Source: Winogradskyella alexanderae
GTDB lineage: Bacteria; Bacteroidota; Bacteroidia; Flavobacteriales; Flavobacteriaceae
Assembly: GCF_020166335.1 (NCBI RefSeq)
Contig: NZ_JAIUJR010000005.1
Location: 62,001 to 126,000 of the forward strand
DNA length: 64,000 nucleotides
Direction of reading: 5' to 3'
The notes below the pieces were generated by a model that had not been told where the DNA came from, made no database searches, and saw only the letters and a list, made by a program, of their open reading frames with translations. How positions within the stretch are numbered: position 1 is the first letter of the stretch; each line of letters begins with the position of its first letter. The position numbers and the translations under genes were made by a program. Shown piece by piece: positions 27,266 to 36,282 of the stretch.

Positions 27266-28339
27266 CTATAACTTTTCGTAATAATTGAATGCCTCATTGA
27301 TTGAGTTATTGTCAACTTCACAATCCAGTTTGGGTTTACCAATTGAATCTAATAAGACAAAATTAATTTTTCCGTGACTATTCTTTTTATCGTGTTTGAG
27401 TAGTTTTAGTATGATCTCTCGGTCTTGAGAGTTGATTTCAATTTTTGAGAACGATTTTAATACACCATCGGAAATTTCCGTTAATTCATCTTTAGTTAAA
27501 TTGCAGAACTTTACTGATAAATAGGCTTCTAAAATCATTCCAATTGCAATTGCTTCACCATGCAATAAAAGCTCTTTGTCAGCATTTTGGAGAAAACAAC
27601 TTTCTATTGCATGCCCTAAGGTATGTCCAAAGTTTAAAATTTTTCGTAGCCCTTTTTCATGTGGGTCTTTCATTACAACATTGTTCTTTATAATAACAGA
27701 ATCATAAATCAGTTTATCTAACACTGTAACATCCAGTTTTTCTAGATTGGTAAGCATATGCCAATATCCTTTATCGGCAATCAGACCATGCTTTATCATC
27801 TCGGCATAACCAGAAACCATGTGGTTTTGTGGCAAGGTCTCCAAAAAGGCAGGATCAATTAAAACCATACTGCCTTCACTGATAACTCCAATTTGATTTT
27901 TGAGAGGCCCTAAATCTACACCTGTTTTCCCGCCAACCGATGCATCTACCATTCCCAATAACGATGTTGGAACATTGATGTAATCTAGCCCACGCATGTA
28001 GGTGCTAGCTACAAATCCACCTAAATCGGTAACAACACCACCACCTAAGTTTATCAATAAACTTTTTCTATCGGCACCATATTCTGAAAGAGCTTCCCAA
28101 ACGCCAGTGCAAATATCTATCGTTTTGTGGTCCTCACCTTCAGGCATTTCCATAACCTCAACTAAAATATCATCAGATTCTAAATTAGACAAAAATCTAG
28201 GTAAACAATAATCGTGTGTATTAGTGTCAACTAGAATAAAAATACTTGAAGGGTTTGACAATTTTATATGCTTATTTAATTCAGAATAGACATTCATATT
28301 GAAGTGAACAATAGCATTTTTGGTCGTAATTGATTCCAT
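27266..28339 (-). CDS. aroB: 3-dehydroquinate synthase
   Basis: AroB converts DAHP to 3-dehydroquinate, the second step of the shikimate pathway, using NAD and a divalent metal. The 357 residues are of normal length. NAD binding is seen in INLGGGVVTDLGGFVASTYMRGL near residue 95 and NVPTSLLGMVDASVGGKTGVD near 120. The metal ligands are the Glu in SGYAEMIKHGLI near 178 and the His residues in LNFGHTLGHAIE near 235 and LLHGEAIAIGM near 253. It is divergent from the proline dehydrogenase gene, with 95 nt between the start codons. Confidence 0.96.
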   Translation of the reverse strand: MESITTKNAIVHFNMNVYSELNKHIKLSNPSSIFILVDTNTHDYCLPRFLSNLESDDILVEVMEMPEGEDHKTIDICTGVWEALSEYGADRKSLLINLGGGVVTDLGGFVASTYMRGLDYINVPTSLLGMVDASVGGKTGVDLGPLKNQIGVISEGSMVLIDPAFLETLPQNHMVSGYAEMIKHGLIADKGYWHMLTNLEKLDVTVLDKLIYDSVIIKNNVVMKDPHEKGLRKILNFGHTLGHAIESCFLQNADKELLLHGEAIAIGMILEAYLSVKFCNLTKDELTEISDGVLKSFSKIEINSQDREIILKLLKHDKKNSHGKINFVLLDSIGKPKLDCEVDNNSINEAFNYYEKL

Positions 28340-28406
28340 CTTATTAATTTGTCAATTATGGTGGTTAAAATACTCAGATTTTATAAAAAAAAAGCAGTAT
28401 TATAAA

Positions 28407-28414
28407 TATATTTG
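28407..28414 (+). promoter_or_regulatory. -7 promoter box of the proline dehydrogenase gene
   Basis: TATATTTG, a perfect TAnnTTTG, 20 nt before the ATG at 28435. Confidence 0.5.
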
Positions 28415-28434
28415 TAATAACAATCTGACGAGTC

Positions 28435-29607
28435 ATGATAGATAATACTTTATTTGAAAATACCGAAACGGCGTTTGCTTTGAAGTCTGATTCAGAGCTA
28501 GAACGTGCTTACTTTTTGTTTAAGATGATTTCTTCCCAACCTTTGGTTCGCATTGGTACGGCAGCTACTAACTTCGCCTTAAAGGCAAATTTACCTGTTG
28601 AGGGTTTAATTAGGTCTACTGTTTTTGATCACTTTTGTGGTGGTGTCAATGAAGAAGATTGTTTACCTGTTATTGAAAAGTTACACTCAAAAAGTGTGAG
28701 TTCTGTTTTGGATTACTCTGTTGAAGGTAAAGAAACAGAGATGCAATTTGATAATGCTGTTGAAAAAATCTTAAAGATAGTTAGATTTTGTGATGAGCGC
28801 GAGGCAATGCCAATCGTTGTTTTTAAACCAACAGGATTTGGAAGGTTTTATTTATATCAAAAAAAATCTGAAGGCAAACCATTTACAGATGAGGAACAAC
28901 AAGAATGGAGTAGGGTGGTTGACAGATTTGATGCAGTTTGTAAATTGGCCAAAGAAAAGGATGTTGAAGTCTTAATAGACGCTGAAGAAAGCTGGATGCA
29001 GGAAGCAGCCGATACCTTGGTTGAAGATTTGATGCGAACATATAACACAGATAAAGTAATTGTTTATAATACATTGCAGTTATATCGATGGGATAGATTA
29101 GATTATTTAAAGGAATTACATAAAAGAGCAAAAGCGAGTGGATTTAAGTTGGGAATGAAAATTGTTCGTGGTGCTTATATGGAAAAAGAGCGTAATAGAG
29201 CAGAACAATATGGTTATAAATCACCCATATGTGATAATAAAAAAGCAACCGACGACAATTTTAATGACACCCTTAGTTATATTCTAAAAAATCTAAATGA
29301 TATCTCTGTTTTCATAGGCACCCATAATGAATATAGTAGTTATTTGGCGATGGAATTAATGGAGCAATATGACATAGATAAAAACGATAATAATGTGTGG
29401 TTTGGTCAATTATATGGAATGAGCGATCACATTAGTTTTAACCTTGCTTCTAAAGGATACAATGTTGCCAAATATATTCCTTTTGGACCAGTTAAAGATG
29501 TAATGCCTTATCTTATAAGAAGAGCAGAGGAAAACACTTCCGTTGCTGGACAGACCAACAGAGAATTGGAGTTGTTAAAAAAGGAAAAGAATCGGAGGAA
29601 ACTATAA
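28435..29607 (+). CDS. proline dehydrogenase
   Basis: This single-domain FAD enzyme oxidises L-proline to 1-pyrroline-5-carboxylate. The 390 residues show the PRODH TIM-barrel motifs: VFKPTGFGRF near residue 125, VLIDAEESWMQ near 180, YNTLQLYRWDRLDYL near 210, KIVRGAYMEKER near 242, GTHNEYSS near 302, and the C-terminal FGQLYGMSDHISFNLASKGYNVAKYIPFGPVKDVMPYLIRRAEEN. That last segment carries the substrate-binding RR pair. It lacks the P5C dehydrogenase half of PutA, so a separate enzyme must complete glutamate formation. The N-terminal extension of about 80 residues is normal for flavobacterial enzymes. Confidence 0.94.
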   Translation: MIDNTLFENTETAFALKSDSELERAYFLFKMISSQPLVRIGTAATNFALKANLPVEGLIRSTVFDHFCGGVNEEDCLPVIEKLHSKSVSSVLDYSVEGKETEMQFDNAVEKILKIVRFCDEREAMPIVVFKPTGFGRFYLYQKKSEGKPFTDEEQQEWSRVVDRFDAVCKLAKEKDVEVLIDAEESWMQEAADTLVEDLMRTYNTDKVIVYNTLQLYRWDRLDYLKELHKRAKASGFKLGMKIVRGAYMEKERNRAEQYGYKSPICDNKKATDDNFNDTLSYILKNLNDISVFIGTHNEYSSYLAMELMEQYDIDKNDNNVWFGQLYGMSDHISFNLASKGYNVAKYIPFGPVKDVMPYLIRRAEENTSVAGQTNRELELLKKEKNRRKL

Positions 29608-29624
29608 ATTGCCTTGAGAATTCA

Positions 29625-31991
29625 TTAGGCTCTAAAAAAATTGTACCACTTTTTCTTTTTGTTTGGTGAACTGCCATAGCCATATCCGTAACCATAGCCC
29701 TTTTTGCCTTTTTTAACGCCATTAAGTAATAAGGTTAGATTCGGTAATCTTTTTTCATCATAAAGTGGTTGCGCTACATGGACAAGTTGTCTTTTATCCA
29801 CATTGTCGGCACTAACAACATATATAAACAAATCTGCTAAATCTGAAATAAGCAATGTATCACTGACTAAACCAACTGCTGATGTATCAACAATAACATA
29901 ATTGTAATTTTTCTCTGCATAGGTAATTATTTCGTTAAACCTTTTACTCATAAGGAGTTCGGAGGGATTTGGTGGTATTGTACCGGAAGGTAGAATATCT
30001 AAATATTCATTTGATGGATGATGAACAATTACATCTTCAAGCTTTAAGGTTTTATCTGCAATGTAATCCGAAAGACCTTTCCCATGACTTTTCTCAACTT
30101 CCAAATACTTTAAAATTTTTGGTACTCTAATATCACCTTCAATTAATAGAACCTTATGTTTAGAGAAAGAAATAGAACTGGCTAAATTTGTACTCGTATG
30201 GGACTTTCCCTCTTGGGCTTTTGTTGAAGTGACAAACAATTTTTTCGCTCTATTGTCTATGTTTTTTAGTATGAAGTCAATATTTGACCTTACAATTCTG
30301 AATGCCTCTGCTTTAGGTGAATAGTCAACTTTTTTGATTAATTTTTCTTTTTTGCTAGATTTGGGAATATCACCTATATAAGGAATATTAAGGAGGTTCG
30401 TTAATTCATCCTTGCTGTATATCTTATTGTCAATAATGTCTTTTATGTACAAGAAACCTACAGGAATTCCAAGGCCAAACAAAAAAGATGCTAGATATAT
30501 CATCATTCTATTTGGTGCTACTGGCTTATGCGAAGAATGAGCTGAGTCTATCAATTTGGCACTTGACGTGTACATACCTAATGTAATTGCGGATTCTTCC
30601 CTCTTCTCAAGCAGGTACAAATAGAGTGATTCTTTTATGCTTTGTTGTCTATTAATTCCTCTAAGTTGCCTTGCCTTTGAAGGTGCCACATATAATTGAC
30701 CACTAATTCTTTCGCTCTCACTGTTCAAATTTTCAAGTGTTAGCTCAGATGTTTTTTTTATGCTAGCCAAAGAATTTTCTAGATTTTCTTTTAAGGCTTG
30801 TATTTGGTTGTTAAGCTGCACAACAACTGGATTTTTTTCAGTTGAATTTTTTAATATTCTATCTCGCTCGCCAACGAGGTCATTATGGCTTTTAATAATC
30901 AATGCGGTATTCGCATCACCTATGCCGACGTTTGCAGGTAACATATCACTTATCTTGCTATCATCACTAATCTCCTCTTGTAGATACGTAATCATTTGAA
31001 TATTAGTTGCTGTATTTGCAATTTGATTTTCAATCTGTTTTTTACTTTGTAGATTAATGTCGGCCTGAGAATTCAATGCAACTAAACTATTTTGTTTTTG
31101 AACCAACTCCGCTTTTGTTTCCACTTCGCCTAATTCCTCTGAGACTTTTTCAAGCCTATTGTTTATAAATTCCGATGTTATCCTAACCACAGCTTCTTTA
31201 TCAGCTAATACATCTTTATTGTACTCCTTAATAAGCTCATCCAAAATATCCATTGCCTTAAACGAATTAGAATCATTTAATTCTAATTTAATAATACTTG
31301 AACCTTTATCTGTAGTAACATTAATTTTTCTTTGATAGGAACTTACTATAGAACTAACTGGAATCAAAGAAAGTTTATAACTGCCTCCCACAATTGGTGC
31401 GTTTTTTCCTGTATTAGGTGTGATTGTAACATCACCGATAATACTTTCAATTTTTTCTCCAAATGCATGCAACTTGCCTTTACTTTCATCTCTCTCAGAC
31501 ATCAGGGATTTGTCCTCATTTTCAAATAAAAGAAATTCAGATGATGATTTTACTTTTAAGTATAAATCGCCTTTCTTTCTACTTATAATTGAATCACTTT
31601 CAAAAAAACTTAATTTTAAAGGTGGATTTCGATATATTTCAAGTTCTTTTATTTTTCCTTCAGCAAAGCATACGATGTTAAGATTTAGGTTTTTTACAAC
31701 ATTCTCAATTATGGTACGTGATTTAATTATTTCTATTTCATCTTTAATCTTATCTGCTCCTTGAGAAAAAAAGCCATTATTTGTAATTTCTCCAATACTA
31801 GGTAGTTTTTTTGACTCATTTTCCTCCTGAATTTTAATAGTTGCTGTTGCTTTGTATTCATTATTTGCATAACGCAAATATGTGTAGGCTAAACTTACTG
31901 CTACTATTAAACAAAGTAAAATTAGTTTCCATTCGTTTAAGTAGGATTCGATTAACTGACGTATATCGCTATTATTTGAATTTGATGCCAT
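29625..31991 (-). CDS. polysaccharide biosynthesis tyrosine autokinase (Wzc-like)
   Basis: This inner-membrane copolymerase/kinase of 788 residues starts with a Wzz domain with its first membrane span at about 18-36. A long periplasmic coiled-coil region follows (about 260-450), then a second span near 503-522 (MMIYLASFLFGLGIPVGFLYI). The cytoplasmic BY-kinase domain covers about 560-760. Its motifs are atypical: Walker A reads AQEGKSHTS, Walker A' is LLIEGDIRVPK with Glu in place of the usual Asp, and Walker B is YVIVDTSAVGLVSD. The C-terminal tail holds GYGYGYGYG, the expected autophosphorylation cluster. It sits next to the Wza-like export gene. Confidence 0.92.
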   Translation of the reverse strand: MASNSNNSDIRQLIESYLNEWKLILLCLIVAVSLAYTYLRYANNEYKATATIKIQEENESKKLPSIGEITNNGFFSQGADKIKDEIEIIKSRTIIENVVKNLNLNIVCFAEGKIKELEIYRNPPLKLSFFESDSIISRKKGDLYLKVKSSSEFLLFENEDKSLMSERDESKGKLHAFGEKIESIIGDVTITPNTGKNAPIVGGSYKLSLIPVSSIVSSYQRKINVTTDKGSSIIKLELNDSNSFKAMDILDELIKEYNKDVLADKEAVVRITSEFINNRLEKVSEELGEVETKAELVQKQNSLVALNSQADINLQSKKQIENQIANTATNIQMITYLQEEISDDSKISDMLPANVGIGDANTALIIKSHNDLVGERDRILKNSTEKNPVVVQLNNQIQALKENLENSLASIKKTSELTLENLNSESERISGQLYVAPSKARQLRGINRQQSIKESLYLYLLEKREESAITLGMYTSSAKLIDSAHSSHKPVAPNRMMIYLASFLFGLGIPVGFLYIKDIIDNKIYSKDELTNLLNIPYIGDIPKSSKKEKLIKKVDYSPKAEAFRIVRSNIDFILKNIDNRAKKLFVTSTKAQEGKSHTSTNLASSISFSKHKVLLIEGDIRVPKILKYLEVEKSHGKGLSDYIADKTLKLEDVIVHHPSNEYLDILPSGTIPPNPSELLMSKRFNEIITYAEKNYNYVIVDTSAVGLVSDTLLISDLADLFIYVVSADNVDKRQLVHVAQPLYDEKRLPNLTLLLNGVKKGKKGYGYGYGYGSSPNKKKKWYNFFRA

Positions 31992-32011
31992 TCTTATGTC
32001 AGGTGATTTTA

Positions 32012-32797
32012 TTAATTAGAAGAATTTGCTAAAAAGATTGCAACAATTGTTGTAAGTGTTCCTATAGCAGAAAGTAATACATTATTGTTTTGATTATATG
32101 TGGATGATCTAATCCTAGCTCTATTTGGTTCAACATAGATAACATCATTCTGTTGCAAGTAATACACAGGTGAATTAACAGTCTTTATGGAAGTTAAATC
32201 AACTTGGGCAAATTTCTTTTTACCGTCAACCTCTCTAATAATCAATACATTTTTTCTAGATCCATAAATCGTTAAATCATTAGCCATACCCAAAGCTTCC
32301 AAAAGCGTAATTCGTTCATCTTGGATGGTGAACGTACCAGGATTTGAAACTTCTCCAATAATAGTAATAGTAAAATTTGCGAGTCTAATATTGACAATTG
32401 GATCATTGGCATAAGTGCTTATTCTTTCTGTTAATAAGGAGGTTAGCTCAGTTCTTGTTAATCCTTCAACTTTAAGTGTACCAAGAACTGGGAATTGAAT
32501 GTTGCCTTCATAGTCTACTAAATACGACTGAACCTGTAATTGCGCTTGTGCATTTAGACCCGTATTGGTATTATTCGCGATTACAGGTAAATTAAAGGGC
32601 CTAACAGTATCTGGGTCTAAAGCTGATACATTAATGGTTAAAATGTCATCAGGTTTATATATAAGTTGTTCGGGTTCAGAGACCAAAAGTCCTGCTTCTA
32701 TGGGCTCATCTTGAAAATACACCAGGTTCTTTCTTGAAGCACAAGATGATACTATAAAAAGCGATAGCAGTATTAATAAATAAAAGCGATTTTTCAT
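32012..32797 (-). CDS. polysaccharide export lipoprotein (Wza-like)
   Basis: The 261-residue outer-membrane polysaccharide export protein begins MKNRFYLLILLSLFIVSSCAS, a lipoprotein signal with Cys19. A Poly_export domain spans about 45-150 (YKPDDILTINVSALDPDTVRPFN, YLVDYEGNIQFPVLGTLKVEGLT). An SLBB domain spans about 155-215 (FTITIIGEVSNPGTFTIQDERITLLEALGMANDLTIYG). A single C-terminal helix (about 240-257) ends the protein, as in the shorter Bacteroidota Wza forms. It precedes the Wzc-like kinase by 20 nt. Together they form the secretion/length-control complex of the locus. Confidence 0.92.
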   Translation of the reverse strand: MKNRFYLLILLSLFIVSSCASRKNLVYFQDEPIEAGLLVSEPEQLIYKPDDILTINVSALDPDTVRPFNLPVIANNTNTGLNAQAQLQVQSYLVDYEGNIQFPVLGTLKVEGLTRTELTSLLTERISTYANDPIVNIRLANFTITIIGEVSNPGTFTIQDERITLLEALGMANDLTIYGSRKNVLIIREVDGKKKFAQVDLTSIKTVNSPVYYLQQNDVIYVEPNRARIRSSTYNQNNNVLLSAIGTLTTIVAIFLANSSN

Positions 32798-32812
32798 GTT
32801 AATTTTAATTGA

Positions 32813-34717
32813 TTAATTAATAGCATTTTTGTCGTCTAAAACCTCAAATGTCGAATTGTTAGAAATGTATTCTGGTATTAATGATTTGATAAGTGCCACA
32901 ATTTCAAGTGGCTGAGATAGAGAATTAATATTTGTTAATTCATTAATTTTGTTACCTACTTTTTCGATATCGACATGTCTCGATTTTGCAATCATTATTT
33001 TTTCATGATAGGTCTTTTTGGTATTCTCGCCATCTGCAAGGAGTTCTTCATATATTTTTTCTCCTGGCCTTAAACCTGTAATTTTAATATCAATATCCTC
33101 AGGATACCTCAAGCCAGAAAGCACTATCATATTAGTTGCCAAATTAAAAATTTTAATGGGTTCTCCCATATCAAAGACAAAAATCTCACCTCCATTGCCC
33201 ATTGCTGCAGCCTCGAGGACTAATTGACAAGCTTCAGGTATGGTCATGAAGTACCTAGTAATTTCTTTATGGGTCACTGTCAGGGGACCTCCTTTCTCAA
33301 TCTGTTTCTTAAAAAGCGGTATTACAGATCCATTTGACCCGAGGACATTTCCAAATCTGGTTGTAATAAATCTTGTATGGCCTTTACCCTTAAGACATGT
33401 TACATAGAGCTCTGCTATTCTTTTTGTTGCACCCATAACATTGGTTGGGTTTACTGCTTTATCAGTTGAAATTAATACAAATTTATCCACACTATGCTTT
33501 ACTGAGACATCAGCAACATTTTTCGTGCCACCAATATTCACACTCACTGCTTCATAGGGATTATTTTCCATTAATGGCACATGTTTATAAGCTGCAGCAT
33601 GAAAAACCACTTTTGGTTTATATTGATAAAAGATTTGATCAATTCTAGTTTTATTTCTTACATCGGCAACAATTGTTTCAATATTTTCTAATCCTTCTTG
33701 TTTAAACTCTTGTTGTATATCGTACAATGCGGATTCTGCGTTATCAACCAAGATTAATTTTTTATAATGATAGAGACTTACCTTTCTGCATATTTCACTG
33801 CCAATTGAACCTGCTGCACCTGTAATTAAAATAACTTTATTATCATATTGCTCTTCTAAATCAGGATTCTTAATATTTATAGGATCTCTCCCAAGAAGAT
33901 CTTCAATTTTAACCTCTTTTATTTGGCCAACACTTAGATCACCGTCTATCCAACTCTGAACCGGAGGGACAATTTTTACTTTCAACCCTAATTCAAATAA
34001 GTCGCCAGTAATTTGGAGTAGTCGAGCGGGATCAATGTTTTGAATTGAAATAATGACATCTTCAATGTTATTCTTTTCAATGAAGTCAGAATCAATCGAG
34101 GCTAAATCGTAGACTTTAATTAAATTTATCTTTTTACCAACTTTCCTTTCATCATCATCAATAAAACCGACTACTTCAAGTGAATTCTTTGAGTCATTAA
34201 CTATGGCGTCATAGGTTAGCATACCAGAGCTTCCAGCTCCGAAAATCAAAACACTTGTTGTTGAGTTTAAATCTTTTTTAATGTAATTATAGCCTGACTT
34301 TATTAGGAGTTTGGCTCCAATTAAAAACAGGATATTCAATAATAAATGGATATATATTATCGAACCCGAAATATTAAATATACTATCTATAACACTGATT
34401 TTTCTGCTTAAGAATGTTGTAAATATTAATAATGTTGCAAGAATATTAGCTCCAATTATAATATTTACAATATCCTTGAATCCTGTAAATCTAACTACCC
34501 CTTTGTAAGAACCAACAGAAATAAAACTAATGATTGCGGCTATTACTACATAAGGAATTTGCTCCAGTAGCGTCATCATACTGAAGTCAAGTTTGAAGTT
34601 AAACTTTATTAAATAGGCAATGAAAAAGGAAAAAATGACTACGACTACATCAAAAAGTAGTACTAGCCACTTAGAAGCATATTTTTGTGATATTTTATTT
34701 AAAAAATTAATCAGCAT
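32813..34717 (-). CDS. UDP-sugar 4,6-dehydratase, CapD/PglF family
   Basis: The 634 residues have four membrane spans at about 18-135, a CoA-binding-like Rossmann domain (about 150-270, SVLIFGAGSSGMLTYDAI), and a second SDR domain with the NAD motif ITGAAGSIGSEICRKV near residue 298. The catalytic region reads STDKAVNPTNVMGATKR, with Met-Gly-Ala-Thr-Lys replacing YxxxK, as known for this family. It should convert UDP-GlcNAc to the 4-keto-6-deoxy sugar. It overlaps the PglE-like aminotransferase gene by 7 nt, so the pair probably makes a UDP-4-amino-4,6-dideoxy sugar of the bacillosamine or FucNAc4N type. Confidence 0.92.
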   Translation of the reverse strand: MLINFLNKISQKYASKWLVLLFDVVVVIFSFFIAYLIKFNFKLDFSMMTLLEQIPYVVIAAIISFISVGSYKGVVRFTGFKDIVNIIIGANILATLLIFTTFLSRKISVIDSIFNISGSIIYIHLLLNILFLIGAKLLIKSGYNYIKKDLNSTTSVLIFGAGSSGMLTYDAIVNDSKNSLEVVGFIDDDERKVGKKINLIKVYDLASIDSDFIEKNNIEDVIISIQNIDPARLLQITGDLFELGLKVKIVPPVQSWIDGDLSVGQIKEVKIEDLLGRDPINIKNPDLEEQYDNKVILITGAAGSIGSEICRKVSLYHYKKLILVDNAESALYDIQQEFKQEGLENIETIVADVRNKTRIDQIFYQYKPKVVFHAAAYKHVPLMENNPYEAVSVNIGGTKNVADVSVKHSVDKFVLISTDKAVNPTNVMGATKRIAELYVTCLKGKGHTRFITTRFGNVLGSNGSVIPLFKKQIEKGGPLTVTHKEITRYFMTIPEACQLVLEAAAMGNGGEIFVFDMGEPIKIFNLATNMIVLSGLRYPEDIDIKITGLRPGEKIYEELLADGENTKKTYHEKIMIAKSRHVDIEKVGNKINELTNINSLSQPLEIVALIKSLIPEYISNNSTFEVLDDKNAIN

Positions 34718-35838
34718 ATTGCAAAGTACGATTTTATGCCAGAAACTACTCTATTTAGTTCGTTTTCAGTTAAGTTAGAGCCACTTGGTAAACATAGACC
34801 TTTATTGAACAAATCCTCAGAAATACCATTTAAGTATTTTGAACAATCTTTAAAGATTGGTTGTAAATGCATTGGTTTCCATAGGGGTCTAGATTCTATA
34901 TTGTCTTCAAGTAAAAATTCTCTCAGTTCTTCCCTAATTTTATAAGAAGGTAATGATATAGTGGTTAACCATCTATTTGAATACATATCCTCTGGTTCAT
35001 TTAAGAAGCTTATTTCATATATATTCTTGAAAGTATCACGATAGAATTGATAATTTTCTCTTCTTTTTTTTACATGAGAATCAAGAATAGTCATTTGGCC
35101 TCGGCCAATTCCAGCCACTATATTTGACATTCTGTAATTATAACCTATATGGCTATGCTCGTAATGTGGAGCCGCATCTCTAGCCTGCGTAGAAAGAAAA
35201 ACGGCTTTGTCTTTAATCTTTTGATCTCGTACCGCTAATGCACCACCTCCTGAGGTTGTAATAATTTTATTTCCATTAAATGAGAGAATGGAAATATCTC
35301 CAAATGTACCACATTTACGTCCTTTATACTCGCTACCAAGTGATTCAGCACTATCTTCCAAAATTGGTATTTCGTAATTATCAGCTATTCTTCTAATTTC
35401 TTCAACCTGGTAAGGCATGCCATATAGATGGACCGCAATAATTGCTTTAGGTTTAGTTCCATTCGATATTCTATCTTTTATTGCTATTTCCAGCCGTTCT
35501 GGACAAATATTCCAAGTTTTATCTTCACTATCTACAAAAACTGGTTTCGCTCCTAAGTATACAATAGGATTTGCCGAGGCTGAAAATGTTTTGCTTTGAC
35601 ATAGGACTTCATCGTCCTTTTCGACACCCAATAAAATTAAACCAAGGTGTAAAGCCGCAGTTCCTGAGGCTAAGGCTGCAACAAAAACATCATCTCCGAG
35701 ATATTGCTGGAGATCTTGTTCAAAACCATTTACATTAGGGCCGAGTGGTGCAACCCAATTTGAATCAAAGGCCTCTTTAATGTAGAATTGCTCTTTGCCG
35801 CTCATATGAGGCGAAGACAACCATATTTTGTTATTCAT
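34711..35838 (-). CDS. DegT/DnrJ/EryC1/StrS sugar aminotransferase, PglE-like
   Basis: This PLP enzyme of 375 residues begins NNKIWLSSPHMSGKEQFYIKEAFDSNWVAPLGPNVNGFE, very like PglE/WbpE-branch proteins. The PLP-binding lysine is in ILSFNGNKIITTSGGGALAV near residue 188. AALASGTAALHLGL near 58 and EDSAESLGSEYKGRKCGTFGD near 160 are also conserved. It would aminate the 4-keto sugar made by the neighbouring dehydratase. The usual companion N-acetyltransferase (PglD) and phosphoglycosyl transferase (PglC) are not adjacent; a 444-nt gap with no gene follows. Confidence 0.92.
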   Translation of the reverse strand: MNNKIWLSSPHMSGKEQFYIKEAFDSNWVAPLGPNVNGFEQDLQQYLGDDVFVAALASGTAALHLGLILLGVEKDDEVLCQSKTFSASANPIVYLGAKPVFVDSEDKTWNICPERLEIAIKDRISNGTKPKAIIAVHLYGMPYQVEEIRRIADNYEIPILEDSAESLGSEYKGRKCGTFGDISILSFNGNKIITTSGGGALAVRDQKIKDKAVFLSTQARDAAPHYEHSHIGYNYRMSNIVAGIGRGQMTILDSHVKKRRENYQFYRDTFKNIYEISFLNEPEDMYSNRWLTTISLPSYKIREELREFLLEDNIESRPLWKPMHLQPIFKDCSKYLNGISEDLFNKGLCLPSGSNLTENELNRVVSGIKSYFAIC

Positions 35839-36282
35839 AGGTTATTTTTTCAGCTATAAACTTGAAAAATTACAAATTAAAGGTGTTTGGGACCTAATTA
35901 AATTAATAGCCATATAATGCTAATATAAGTTCAAATAGTTTAAACAGTAAAACAATAAATGAATAATACGATAAAATGTTTGTTTTAAACGATATATCAT
36001 TGAATCAGACAGCAATAACAGATTAAATTCAATTTAGTTAAGGGATTTATTTGACAAATAAAAATGTGAGGAATATTTTATGAAATGTTGAGTTTAAAAA
36101 ATTAGAATTTGTTACACGTCATTAGTATTAACATCCTTTCTATTAAACATATATGGTGTCGTGAATGTTTTTCATTTGCTCGATTTTGGTAGAAGAAGAG
36201 AATTTCTAAAATAATCGTAGATAGCACAATAAAAATTCTTAAAATCGCTTTATGTAAATTGAATAAAGTTCCATTTTAAGAT
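35839..36282. other. 444-nt gene-free gap inside the polysaccharide locus
   Basis: Very AT-rich, with no reading frame I can support in any frame and no recognisable RNA, terminator or perfect -7 box. It lies between the PglE-like aminotransferase and PglA-like glycosyltransferase genes, where PglC/PglD genes often stand in related clusters. It may hold a promoter for the minus-strand genes 34717-29625 or be the scar of a lost gene. Confidence 0.5.
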
